Part shown: in pieces, positions 26,544-35,314 of the stretch | Layout of the letters: each line of letters starts with the position of its first letter | How positions within the stretch are numbered: position 1 is the first letter of the stretch | Assembly (NCBI GenBank): GCA_964540295.1 | Contig: CAZIMT010000003.1 | Coordinates: forward strand, 1-50,184 | DNA: 50,184 bases | DNA from: CAZCPB01 sp964540295 | Lineage (GTDB): Bacteria; Planctomycetota; Phycisphaerae; Phycisphaerales; UBA1924 | Reading direction: 5' to 3' | The notes under the pieces: model-generated | Database searches by the model: none | The model's input: only the letters and a program-made list of their open reading frames with translations | Told to the model about the DNA's origin: nothing | Program-made: the position numbers and the translations under genes

Positions 26544-28064
26544 ATGGCTCAAGCACCTTGGAAAGTCCGAAAGACGCTCGTGCTGGACGCGAAACCGCTC
26601 ACGATCGACGAGGTCGTCTCCGTCGCGCGGTACGACCGCCGCATCTCAGTTGGTCTGAAGGCTCGCAAGCTCATGCTCGCCAGCCGCAAGGTCGTCGAGG
26701 CCGCGATCAAGGACGGCCAGCCGCATTACGGCATCAATACCGGGTTCGGGTCGCTCTCCAAGCAGCGGATCGGCGACAAGGATTTGGCGGCCTTGCAACG
26801 GAATCTGGTGAGGTCGCACGCGGCCGGGGTCGGCGACTCGCTGCCCGACGACGTCGTCCGCGCGATGATGCTGTTGCTCGCGGCGTCGCTGAGTCGAGGG
26901 AAATCAGGCGTGCGGCCTGTGCTCGTCGAGACGATCGCGGCCATGCTCAACAAGGGCGTGACGCCGATCGTGCCGGAGATCGGTTCGGTCGGGGCTTCCG
27001 GGGATCTCGCGCCGTTGGCGGCCGTGGCGCTGGTCGTCATCGGCGAGGGGAAGGCGAAGTTCAAAGGGAGGGCGATGAAGGGCGGCGCGGCATTGAAGGC
27101 GGCGGGGATCAGGCCGATTGAGTTGGAGGCGAAGGAGGGGCTTGCGCTCATTAATGGCACGCACTTGATGGCGGGGAGAGGGGCGTTGTTGTGCGCGGGC
27201 TTCAATAGCCTCTTGGAGATGGCGATCGTGGCGACCGCTATGAGCATCGACGCCTGTCGAGCTTCGCATTCATTTCTCGATGCACGCCTCTATGAACTGC
27301 GCCGAGCCGGCCGCGAGCCTGGGATATTGATTGGATTATCACTTTGGCAGAGTCAGATTGTTGAGAGTCACGTCGAAAATGATCCGCGGGTTCAAGATCC
27401 GTACTCACTTCGAGCGGCACCCACCGTTCTCGGAGCGGTTCGTCAGTCGGGCTTGTGGATCACTTCGCAGATTGAGGCAGAGCTCGGGGCGGTGACTGAC
27501 AATCCTCTTGTCTTTGCAGGGCAGCTACATCCGAAGGTGGTGTCCGGGGCGAATTTTCACGGTATGCCTCTCGCAATACCCCTCGACACGCTCGCCATTT
27601 CTCTTTGCCATATCGCGGGTATTTCTGAGCGGCGGTCTTACTTAATGACCGGTGCCTTCGAGCCCGAGAGCCACCTCAAGCCGTTCCTTGCCCCTCGCCC
27701 AGGCCTTCAAAGCGGCTTGATGATTGCCCAATACACCGCCGCAGCCTGTGTGAATGAAATGATCGGGCTTGCGACACCGGCCAGCGTCGCCAATATTCCG
27801 ACCAGCGCCGGAATGGAGGATTACAACTCTTTCGGCCCGCGGTCGGCCGCGAAGGCTGCTCGCGCGCTGGACTTGTGTCGAAAGGTCATCGCGATCGAAC
27901 TTCTGGTCGCTGCCGAAGGCCTTGAACAGCACCGTCCGCTGAAGTCCGGTCGGATTGTCGAGGATCTGCACGCCAAGATTCGGAAGGTGGTTCGGAAGCT
28001 GACCGACGACCGCCCGCTGACCGACGATATCGCTGCGATCGAAGCGATTATTCGTGGGAAATGA
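26544..28064 (+). CDS. hutH: Aromatic amino-acid ammonia-lyase, probably histidine ammonia-lyase
   Basis: The product is 506 residues. The Ala-Ser-Gly triplet that cyclises to the MIO electrophile is at 151-153 within GSVGASGDLAPLA. YGINTGFG near residue 62, LQRNLVRSHAAGVG near 85 and ALINGTHLMAG are further family motifs. The SH pair in RSHAAG favours histidine over phenylalanine as substrate. The C-terminal third (MTGAFEPESHLKPFLAPRPG and SVANIPTSAGMEDYNS) diverges from textbook HutH, so a tyrosine lyase or aminomutase is not excluded. No other hut genes are adjacent. No Shine-Dalgarno; a -10-like TACACT just upstream suggests leaderless expression. Confidence 0.85.
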   Translation: MAQAPWKVRKTLVLDAKPLTIDEVVSVARYDRRISVGLKARKLMLASRKVVEAAIKDGQPHYGINTGFGSLSKQRIGDKDLAALQRNLVRSHAAGVGDSLPDDVVRAMMLLLAASLSRGKSGVRPVLVETIAAMLNKGVTPIVPEIGSVGASGDLAPLAAVALVVIGEGKAKFKGRAMKGGAALKAAGIRPIELEAKEGLALINGTHLMAGRGALLCAGFNSLLEMAIVATAMSIDACRASHSFLDARLYELRRAGREPGILIGLSLWQSQIVESHVENDPRVQDPYSLRAAPTVLGAVRQSGLWITSQIEAELGAVTDNPLVFAGQLHPKVVSGANFHGMPLAIPLDTLAISLCHIAGISERRSYLMTGAFEPESHLKPFLAPRPGLQSGLMIAQYTAAACVNEMIGLATPASVANIPTSAGMEDYNSFGPRSAAKAARALDLCRKVIAIELLVAAEGLEQHRPLKSGRIVEDLHAKIRKVVRKLTDDRPLTDDIAAIEAIIRGK

Positions 28065-28118
28065 ATGTCGTGATATGTCGAACAACTTGATGGCATCACC
28101 CTCCCCTACACTCCGCTC

Positions 28119-29083
28119 GTGAACCGAATCGAGCAGATCTTCGCCGACCTTCGTTCCCAGAACAAACGAGCTCTGATGCCCTTTGTCTGTGGAGGGCATC
28201 CCAAGCCAGACTCGTTGCGGACCCTTCTCCCCGCGCTCGAAGCCGCCGGGGCGTCGATCGTCGAGATCGGCATCCCCTTTTCCGACCCTATCGCCGACGG
28301 CCCCATCATCGCGGCCGCCATGCACGAAGCGATCGCGCAGGGCGTCACGCCGCGGAGCGTCTTTGAAGACGTCGCCTCGATCCGCGCCAACACCGCTCAG
28401 CCCGTCAACCTCGGGCTCATAGCCATGTGCAGCGTCTCGATCGTTCACCGCATGGGCGGCAGCAACGGCTTTGCGCAGGCCGCCAAACAGGCCGGGTTCG
28501 ATGGGCTCATCATCCCCGACGCCCCGCTGGAAGAATCGCGCTCGATCCTTGAGGCCGCGGCCAAGCACGAGCTGACCGCCACCCTGCTCATCTCCCCCAC
28601 TACCCCGCTCCGGCGCGCCGAGGAGATCGTCAAGGCCTCCACGGGCTTTGTGTATCTGGTCGCTCGGAGCGGCATTACTGGTGAACGAACGGACGCCCCC
28701 GAGATCGGTTCGCGCGTGAACAAGCTGCGCGAGCTCTCCTCGCTGCCGATCGCGGTGGGCTTTGGGGTCTCCACGGCCGATCATGTTCGAGCGGTGGTCC
28801 GAGACGCCGACGCGGCGATCGTGGGCAGCGCTCTGGTTCGCCGAATTTCTGTCGCTCACGTAGAGGGCCGCGACGCTGTAGCAGAGGCCACGGCTTTCTG
28901 CCGAGAACTCGCGACCGGGCTNNNNNNNNNNNNNNNNNNNNNNNNNNNNNNNNNNNNNNNNNNNNNNNNNNNNNNNNNNNNNNNNNNNNNNNNNNNNNNN
29001 NNNNNNNNNNNNNNNNNNNNNGCCGCGACGCTGTAGCAGAGGCCACGGCTTTCTGCCGAGAACTCGCGACCGGGCTCGCCTGA
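28119..29083 (+). CDS. trpA: Tryptophan synthase alpha chain (interrupted by an assembly gap)
   Basis: Cleaves indole-3-glycerol phosphate to indole, which passes to TrpB. The catalytic pair is in register with E. coli: Glu49 (SIVEIGIPFSDP) and Asp60 (IADGP). FDGLIIPDAPLEES, FVYLVARSGITGER and VGFGVSTADHV are also present. The 100-N run at 28922-29021 falls two codons before the end. The 55 bases on each side of it are identical, so removing the N run plus one copy gives an uninterrupted frame ending ...ATGLA and TGA (29081-29083), a protein of 269 residues and normal length. The gene is therefore probably intact. The start is GTG 28119 with TACACT ending six bases upstream and no Shine-Dalgarno (leaderless candidate). 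No trpB is adjacent. Confidence 0.92.
28867..29076. repeat. 100-N scaffold gap flanked by identical 55-base copies
   Basis: 28867-28921 and 29022-29076 are the same 55 bases, separated by exactly 100 N (28922-29021). An exact terminal overlap of odd, k-mer-like length plus a standard 100-N spacer is what a de Bruijn assembler followed by scaffolding leaves at an unmerged join. It is best read as an artefact, not a biological repeat. Confidence 0.92.
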
Positions 29084-29285
29084 ACACCGATAAACCGCGC
29101 TGTCGATCGCGGCCCATTGTTTCACAGGTTTTCATCGGTCGTTCCAACGCATGAAGCGTCTGGCCGGGCTAACATCAACCCCGTTCACGCTGAGATGCTT
29201 GTTACCGACGACCCGGACCTCGTGGACCTGTCGCCGGTGATGCCCGTTTTGTCGGGGCGACCGCGCCGTTTTCAGCGAGTGAGCG

Positions 29286-29323
29286 GGGGAAAACTTTCGT
29301 TTCCCCGGGGCCATTTTTCTTTT
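29286..29323 (+). promoter_or_regulatory. Hairpin plus T-rich tract in the glutamine synthetase leader
   Basis: GGGGAAA (29286-29292) pairs with TTTCCCC (29300-29306). After seven further bases comes TTTTTCTTTT (29314-29323), just before the GGGAG ribosome-binding site of glnN. It may be a terminator for trpA or a leader structure. The spacing of the T tract from the stem is loose, so confidence is modest. Confidence 0.35.
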
Positions 29324-29337
29324 CGGGAGCGATCAGC

Positions 29338-31533
29338 ATGTCCACGACCGCCGCCGCCCACGATCCGTCGGCCGCCCGCAGCAACGGGCATTTTTCCAAG
29401 CACGATGCGTCCCACCGCCCGCACCCCATCGAGGACGTCTTCTCCACCGACGTCTACACGGAGCGGGCCATGCAGCAGCGCCTGCCCAAGGACGTCTTCA
29501 AGAAGCTCCAGCGGACCATCAAGCAGGGCGAGCGGCTCGATCCAGAGTTGGCCGACGTGGTCGCCTCGGCCATGAAGGACTGGGCCCTCGAACGCGGCGC
29601 ATCGCACTACACCCACTGGTTCCAGCCCCTGACCGGGCAGACCGCCGAGAAGCACGACGCCTTCATGGTGCCCGACGGCCACGGCGGGGCCCTCAGCGAA
29701 TTCACCGGCTCGGCACTCGTCCAAGGCGAGCCCGACGCCTCGAGCTTTCCCTCCGGCGGGCTGCGCGCGACGTTCGAAGCTCGCGGCTACACCGCCTGGG
29801 ACTGCACCAGCCCCGTCTTTATCAATCGCTCCGGCGGCTCGGCCACGCTGTGCATCCCGACCGCGTTCGTGTCGTGGACCGGTGAAGCGCTCGACAAGAA
29901 AACCCCCCTGCTCCGCTCGATGGAAGCTCTCGGGGAGCAGGCGCTGCGAGTGCTGAAGATCTTCGGCACCGACGCCAACGTCTCGCGCGTCATGGCCACC
30001 GTCGGGGCCGAGCAAGAGTACTTCCTGATCGACCGCGACTACTACTTCCAGAGGCCCGACCTCATCACGTGCGACCGCAGCATCTTCGGCGCCAAGCCCC
30101 CCAAGCACCAGCAGCTCGAGGACCATTATTTCGGCGCGATCCCCAGCCGCGTGCTCGCGTATATGAGCGAGTGCGAGCGCGATCTCTACCGCCTCGGCGT
30201 GCCGGTTAAGACGCGCCACAATGAAGTGGCCCCCTGCCAGTTCGAACTCGCCCCGCTCTTTGAGACCGCCAACATCGCCTGCGACCACCAGATGCTCGTG
30301 ATGGAGACGCTCAGGCGCGTCGCCCCGCGGCACGGCCTGCAGTGCATCCTGCACGAAAAGCCCTTCGCTGGCATCAACGGCTCGGGCAAGCACCTCAATT
30401 GGTCCATGTCCACGGACACCGGCGTCAACCTCCTCGACCCGCGCGACGAGACGCACACGAATATGCAGTTCCTCGTGTGTTTGTGCGCGGTCATCCGGGC
30501 CGTGGACCTGCACGCCGACCTGCTCCGCGCCAGCGTCGCCAGCGCCAATAACGACCACCGGCTCGGTGCCAACGAGGCTCCGCCAGCGATCATGTCGATC
30601 TTCCTGGGCGACATGCTCAGCGACATCGTGGACCAGCTCGAGGCTGGCACGCCCAAAAGCACGCTCAAGGGCGGCAAGCTCGACCTGGGCGCCCGCACCC
30701 TGCCGCAGATCCCGCGTCACACCGGCGACCGCAACCGCACCTCGCCGTTCGCGTTCACCGGCAACAAGTTCGAGTTCCGGGCCGTGGGATCGTCCGCGTC
30801 CGTGGCCTGGCCCGCAACCGTGCTCAACACCATCGTCGCCGAGTCGCTTGATTTCGTCGCGACCGAACTCGAAAAATCGGTCGGCCCCAAGGCCAACGAG
30901 GCCAAGCTCCAGCAGGTCGTCCGCGCCCTGCTCCAGAAGATCGTCAAGCAGCACAAGCGCGTGATCTTCAACGGCGACGGCTACGACAAGGCTTGGCACG
31001 ACGAGGCCGCCAAACGTGGCCTGCTCAACCACCGCGACTCGGTCCGCGCGTTGTCGGTCATCAGCGCTAAAAAGAACATCGACCTCTTCAAGAAGTACAA
31101 GGTCTTGAACAAGGTCGAGGTCGAGAGCCGTGAGCACATCTTCATCGAGAAGTACGTCAAGCAGGTTCTCATCGAGGCCGAGATGGGCGTGCTGATAGGC
31201 CGCACACAGATCCTCCCCGCCGCCATCCGCCAGCAGTCCGAACTGGCCGAGGTCGTCGCCGCCACCGAGGCCGCGGACGTGGACGCGACCGACGCGCGGG
31301 CGCATCTCGAGCAGTTCGCCAGCGAGGTCAATCGCCTTCGCATCGCCATCGCCAAGCTCGACGAGATCACCAGCGAGCACGCAACCGACGCGCACGAGCA
31401 CGCCGCCCACATCCGCGATAAGGTCCGCCCGGCGCTCGCCGACCTTCGCGAAGTGGTTGACTCGCTCGAAGTTCAGATCTCGTCGGACCTCTGGCCGCTG
31501 CCGACGTACCGAGAGATCCTGCTGATCAAATAG
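29338..31533 (+). CDS. glnN: Glutamine synthetase type III
   Basis: The product is 731 residues, the length expected for GSIII (types I and II are much shorter). It forms glutamine from glutamate, ammonia and ATP. Diagnostic segments are ATVGAEQEYFLIDR, the VKTRHNEVAPCQFELAP region, FAGINGSGKHLNWSM, RASVASANNDHRLGANEAPPA (read as two blocks), and the C-terminal coiled region rich in Glu/Ala that is specific to GSIII. GGGAG lies about eight bases upstream of ATG 29338. A terminator follows the gene. No amtB or glnB is adjacent. Confidence 0.94.
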   Translation: MSTTAAAHDPSAARSNGHFSKHDASHRPHPIEDVFSTDVYTERAMQQRLPKDVFKKLQRTIKQGERLDPELADVVASAMKDWALERGASHYTHWFQPLTGQTAEKHDAFMVPDGHGGALSEFTGSALVQGEPDASSFPSGGLRATFEARGYTAWDCTSPVFINRSGGSATLCIPTAFVSWTGEALDKKTPLLRSMEALGEQALRVLKIFGTDANVSRVMATVGAEQEYFLIDRDYYFQRPDLITCDRSIFGAKPPKHQQLEDHYFGAIPSRVLAYMSECERDLYRLGVPVKTRHNEVAPCQFELAPLFETANIACDHQMLVMETLRRVAPRHGLQCILHEKPFAGINGSGKHLNWSMSTDTGVNLLDPRDETHTNMQFLVCLCAVIRAVDLHADLLRASVASANNDHRLGANEAPPAIMSIFLGDMLSDIVDQLEAGTPKSTLKGGKLDLGARTLPQIPRHTGDRNRTSPFAFTGNKFEFRAVGSSASVAWPATVLNTIVAESLDFVATELEKSVGPKANEAKLQQVVRALLQKIVKQHKRVIFNGDGYDKAWHDEAAKRGLLNHRDSVRALSVISAKKNIDLFKKYKVLNKVEVESREHIFIEKYVKQVLIEAEMGVLIGRTQILPAAIRQQSELAEVVAATEAADVDATDARAHLEQFASEVNRLRIAIAKLDEITSEHATDAHEHAAHIRDKVRPALADLREVVDSLEVQISSDLWPLPTYREILLIK

Positions 31534-31574
31534 CCCATCCTCGAGGGAAGGGCAGGATTCTCTAAAAACTCCAA

Positions 31575-31611
31575 CGAGGAGGGCTCACCGCCTTCCTCGC
31601 TTTCCTTTTCC
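31575..31611 (+). terminator. Probable rho-independent terminator of glnN
   Basis: CGAGGA...TCCTCG forms the base of an imperfect stem (31575-31599), followed by a pyrimidine-rich tract with several T runs. It lies 41 bases after the stop codon. Confidence 0.6.
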
Positions 31612-31692
31612 AACCCGAAGCCCTCGCACCTGAAGTGCCGCAAACCTCTTCGATTTGCTCACTCCCAAACTCCTACGGTACAGTTCCCGCTC

Positions 31693-31765
31693 GGCCCCGT
31701 AGCTCAGCGGTTAGAGCTGGCGACTCATAATCGCTCGGTCCCCGGTTCGAATCCGGGCGGGGCCA
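31693..31765 (+). tRNA. tRNA-Ile2 with CAT anticodon (lysidine-modified)
   Basis: The 73 bases fold as a canonical tRNA: acceptor GGCCCCG/CGGGGCC, D arm GCTC...GAGC, anticodon stem GGCGA/TCGCT with loop CTCATAA, T arm CCCGG/CCGGG around TTCGAAT, discriminator A. No CCA is encoded. The anticodon is CAT, but the anticodon arm is the same as that of E. coli tRNA-Ile2 (GGCGACTCATAATCGCT) and unlike elongator Met. The likely product therefore reads AUA after TilS converts C34 to lysidine. Confidence 0.85.
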
Positions 31766-31863
31766 TTCGCCTTCTCCGCGTTCCTACTTCTGCGGCGGCC
31801 GCGCGCACAACCACCCCCTCGCTGCTATCTTGGGCTCTCGCCTTTCCTGGGGGTCCACGCGCG

Positions 31864-34800
31864 ATGAACACGAACACCACCGCAGCCGCTGCCCAGCTCG
31901 ACGCCCCGCTCACCAAGCTGCAAATGCTCGAAGAAGAGTTCGTCGCACTCGGCGGCACACTCCCCACGGGCCACACCGCGGAAACCGACCTCGCGAAGCG
32001 ACACGACCAACTCATCGCGCTCCTCCACGCCAAGCCACGCACCGCGCTGTGCATCTCTGGCGGCGGCATCCGCAGCGCCACCTTCGCCCTCGGCCTCGTC
32101 CAAGGGCTCGCCACACGCAAGCTCCTGACCGAGTTCGATTACCTCTCGACCGTCTCGGGCGGCGGCTATGTCGGCTCGTGGCTCTCCAGTTGGGCACGCC
32201 GCAGCCCCAACGGCATGGCCGATGTCTCTGATGCGCTCGCCCGGCCACTTCCGGATCAGGCCACCAAAGACCCTACGACCAACGGCACACACGCCCGGGT
32301 CCATCGCGATGATCCTTGCGCTGACCCGCGCCCCGTCGCCCACCTTCGTCAATTCAGCAATTACCTCACGCCCAAGCTCGGCCTGCTCTCGGCCGACACC
32401 TGGACCCTCGCCGCAACCTACGTGCGAAACCTCGTCGTCAACTGGCTCGTCTTCGTCCCGCTGCTGCTGTGCGTCCTCATGATCCCCCGCCTCTGCATCC
32501 CGAGCACGGACTACATCACGAGCAGGGGGTGGATCATCTTCATGCTCACACTCGGCGTCGGCCTCGTGATTACCGGCCTGACCGTCACCGGGCTGAGCGT
32601 CCCCAGCGTCGCCTTCCCCAAGCGTTCCTTCTTGCCTGACACTCCAGAAGGCCGCAACCGTCAAGGCTGGCTCGGTCAGGGCGGGTTCTTGCGCGGCGTC
32701 TTCATCCCCCTCTCGGCCGCCGCGACTTGTCTCACCATCGCCTGGGCGTGGTACCGCGCACCAGGGACAGACTTTGACAGACCGATACCGCCGTTTTGGA
32801 TGTTCGTGGTCGCGGGCGTGGCAACGTACCTGCTGACGTTTCTCTGCACCTGGCTTCTCGGCCGCCGCAAGTCACTCGACCTGAACGTGCGGGCGTACCT
32901 CAGATCAAGCGACCTCGTGATCTTTCCCGTCGTCGGCGCGCTCGCTGGCCTGCTCACGTATGTCGAGGCCGTGCACATCTTCCCGAACCCGTCTCAGACG
33001 CCCGTCGCGTACACCTGCCTGTCCGCGCCGCTGATGCTCGCGATCCATTTCCTGGCCGGTACTCTGTACGTCGCCTTCAAGAGCCGGACGTCCGACCCGC
33101 GCGACGACGAGGACCGCGAATGGTGGGCCCGCACCGCTGGCTGGCTGTTCGTCGCCATCGCCGCGTGGTCGATCTTCAGCGCCATTGTGCTGATTGGCCC
33201 AGAGTTTTTGATGCCGAAGTTCTGGGCGACGATCGTCCCTGCAGGCGCCGCCTCGGGACTGCTCACGATGTTCTTGTCCCAAAGTTCCTCCACGCCCGCG
33301 AACAAAGACCGCGAGAAATCAAAGAGCCCGAAATCGCTCCTCTCGAACGCCGCGCTGGTCCTCGCCGCCCCCGCGTTCATCGCTTTCCTAGTTGCCGCAC
33401 TCTCTCTGCTTACCGACGTGATACTTAGCAAAGAGATCCCTCTCGATCAACAGTCGCATCGAACCGTGCTCACCCAAACCAGCCTGCTCGGCATGATCCT
33501 GATCGTGATCGGCCTGCTCGCACTCGGCCTGTTCTGCGCCCGCTTCATCAACCTCAACAAGTTCTCGATGCACGCTCTTTACCGCAACCGACTCATCCGC
33601 GGCTACCTCGGCGCATCGCGGCAGCGCAACCCCAATCTCTTCACCGGCTTTGACGCCGACGACAACCTTCAGATGTACAACCTTCGCTCGCGCCCTGTGG
33701 CTGGCGCACCCCCGCTCACCGACGTCAACCTCGCCGACGCGCCCGCGCTGCTTCTCAAACTCCGCGACCAGAGCAACTGGCTTTCCGCACGGATCTGGCC
33801 GCTCTGCGGCAATTGCGCGGCGCTCGCAATCGGCGCTCACGACGATCGCGCGATCACCGCCGCGATCCTGGCCGACCTCAACACGCTCGTGGTCGATGGC
33901 TGTACGCACGCCAACCTCGCCGCGGCGGGGTATCTCTGCGATCCCAGGACGGATTCGAGCAAGCTCTCGCGCGGCGTGCTTGATCGCGTCGCGCCGCCCC
34001 AAGGCCCGACCAGCTCGGGTGATCCGACTTCGATCGATCGCAACCGTCACCTGCTCGAGCACGTGTACGCGGGGCACGTTCTGCCCGGTGCTCAGCGCCC
34101 GCTGCACGTCGTCAACATCGCTCTCAACCTCGTCGGCGGCGACCAGCTCGCCTGGCAGGAACGCAAGGCCGAGTCCTTTACCGTTTCTGCGCTGCACTGC
34201 GGGAACCACAGCCTTGGATACCGTCGTTCTTTGTCCTACGGCGGCGAAGACGGAATTTCACTGGGGACGGCGGTTGCCATATCGGGCGCGGCCGCCAGCC
34301 CCAACAGCGGCTATCACTCCTCGCCCCCGCTCGCGCTGCTCATGACCATTTTCAACGTGCGGCTCGGTTGGTGGCTGGGCAACCCGCGCGACGCAAAGAG
34401 CTCGCGGCTCTCGTCGCCTCTCTTCTCTGTCGCCCCCATCGTCAACGAGGCGTTCGGGCTCACCAACGCGTGCAGCCCGTACGTCTACCTCTCCGACGGC
34501 GGCCACTTCGAGAACCTCGGGCTCTACGAGATGGTTCATCGTCGCTGCCGCACCATCGTGCTCAGCGACGGTGGCTGCGATCCATCATGCATCTTCGAAG
34601 ACCTCGGCAACGCGATCCGTAAGATCCGTATCGACCTGGGGATCGAGATCACGATCGATACCTCAAAGATCTTTTCGCGCGACAACGAGCACGCCGCACA
34701 CGGAAAGTACTGCGCCATCGGCACCATCCATTACACTCGAGTCGATGGTCCGGGCCCGGATGGAGCCAAGTACCACGACGGTAAGCTCCTTTACGTCAAG

Positions 34801-35196
34801 CCCTCCATCGCCGGCGGAGAGCCCACCGACGTCCACAACTACGCGAGCGTACACAAAGCTTTCCCGCACGAACCCACCGGCGACCAGTGGTTCAGCGAGT
34901 CTCAGTTCGAGAGCTACCGCGCCCTGGGCGAGCACGTCTTCGGAACGATCTGGGGATCCGATCCGCTCGACAGCAACAGCTCTGGCAACACTTCTACCCG
35001 AGTCGGTGAGCTTCTCAGGAGAGCCCAACGGCACATCAAGCAGCAACCGACCAGCGAGGATGGGCGCGTGCACGAGTTCGCGGCATGGGCTCGCGAGTAC
35101 ATCGACACGCACATCGCGAGGCCTAGCGATAGTTCCGCGACCACACACGGAACAAACCCAGAAACTGCGAAAGATAAAAAGCTCGCGGGCGGGTGA
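31864..35196 (+). CDS. Patatin-like phospholipase with a large multi-helix membrane insertion
   Basis: The product is 1110 residues. Near the N-terminus are the patatin oxyanion motif SGGGIRS (65-71) and the nucleophile elbow TVSGGGY with Ser98. The paired catalytic Asp is far away, in YLSDGGHFENLGLYEM at Asp878. Between them lies a stretch with about ten hydrophobic helices (roughly residues 190-570), for example VFVPLLLCVLMI, GWIIFMLTLGVGLVI and SLLGMILIVIGLLALGLF, then a soluble region. The enzyme should be a membrane-embedded lipid acyl hydrolase. Patatins are usually soluble and compact, so the split is notable. The start is ATG 31864; the leader contains TATCTT about 30 bases upstream. 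Substrate unknown. Confidence 0.82.
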   Translation: MNTNTTAAAAQLDAPLTKLQMLEEEFVALGGTLPTGHTAETDLAKRHDQLIALLHAKPRTALCISGGGIRSATFALGLVQGLATRKLLTEFDYLSTVSGGGYVGSWLSSWARRSPNGMADVSDALARPLPDQATKDPTTNGTHARVHRDDPCADPRPVAHLRQFSNYLTPKLGLLSADTWTLAATYVRNLVVNWLVFVPLLLCVLMIPRLCIPSTDYITSRGWIIFMLTLGVGLVITGLTVTGLSVPSVAFPKRSFLPDTPEGRNRQGWLGQGGFLRGVFIPLSAAATCLTIAWAWYRAPGTDFDRPIPPFWMFVVAGVATYLLTFLCTWLLGRRKSLDLNVRAYLRSSDLVIFPVVGALAGLLTYVEAVHIFPNPSQTPVAYTCLSAPLMLAIHFLAGTLYVAFKSRTSDPRDDEDREWWARTAGWLFVAIAAWSIFSAIVLIGPEFLMPKFWATIVPAGAASGLLTMFLSQSSSTPANKDREKSKSPKSLLSNAALVLAAPAFIAFLVAALSLLTDVILSKEIPLDQQSHRTVLTQTSLLGMILIVIGLLALGLFCARFINLNKFSMHALYRNRLIRGYLGASRQRNPNLFTGFDADDNLQMYNLRSRPVAGAPPLTDVNLADAPALLLKLRDQSNWLSARIWPLCGNCAALAIGAHDDRAITAAILADLNTLVVDGCTHANLAAAGYLCDPRTDSSKLSRGVLDRVAPPQGPTSSGDPTSIDRNRHLLEHVYAGHVLPGAQRPLHVVNIALNLVGGDQLAWQERKAESFTVSALHCGNHSLGYRRSLSYGGEDGISLGTAVAISGAAASPNSGYHSSPPLALLMTIFNVRLGWWLGNPRDAKSSRLSSPLFSVAPIVNEAFGLTNACSPYVYLSDGGHFENLGLYEMVHRRCRTIVLSDGGCDPSCIFEDLGNAIRKIRIDLGIEITIDTSKIFSRDNEHAAHGKYCAIGTIHYTRVDGPGPDGAKYHDGKLLYVKPSIAGGEPTDVHNYASVHKAFPHEPTGDQWFSESQFESYRALGEHVFGTIWGSDPLDSNSSGNTSTRVGELLRRAQRHIKQQPTSEDGRVHEFAAWAREYIDTHIARPSDSSATTHGTNPETAKDKKLAGG

Positions 35197-35197
35197 A

Positions 35198-35240
35198 CCT
35201 GACGACGATCTCGTCAGGATCGTTACCGATCCTTTCTGTT
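35198..35240 (+). terminator. Overlapping hairpins after the patatin gene, possible terminator
   Basis: CCTGACGA/TCGTCAGG (35198-35218) and AGGATCG/CGATCCT (35216-35233) share three bases, so only one can form fully at a time. The second is followed by TTCTGTT, a weak T tract. Confidence 0.45.
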
Positions 35241-35314
35241 GTGGACGCGGTGCTTGATGGTTTCCGAAGGTCCGGGTGGTTGATCGAGCGTGCCGAGCCG
35301 ACAAGAACCTCGCA

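Noticed and set aside
28867..29076. Direct repeat of 55 bases considered as a biological duplication or attachment site.
   Set aside because: It is split by exactly 100 N and collapsing it restores trpA, so an assembly join is the better explanation.
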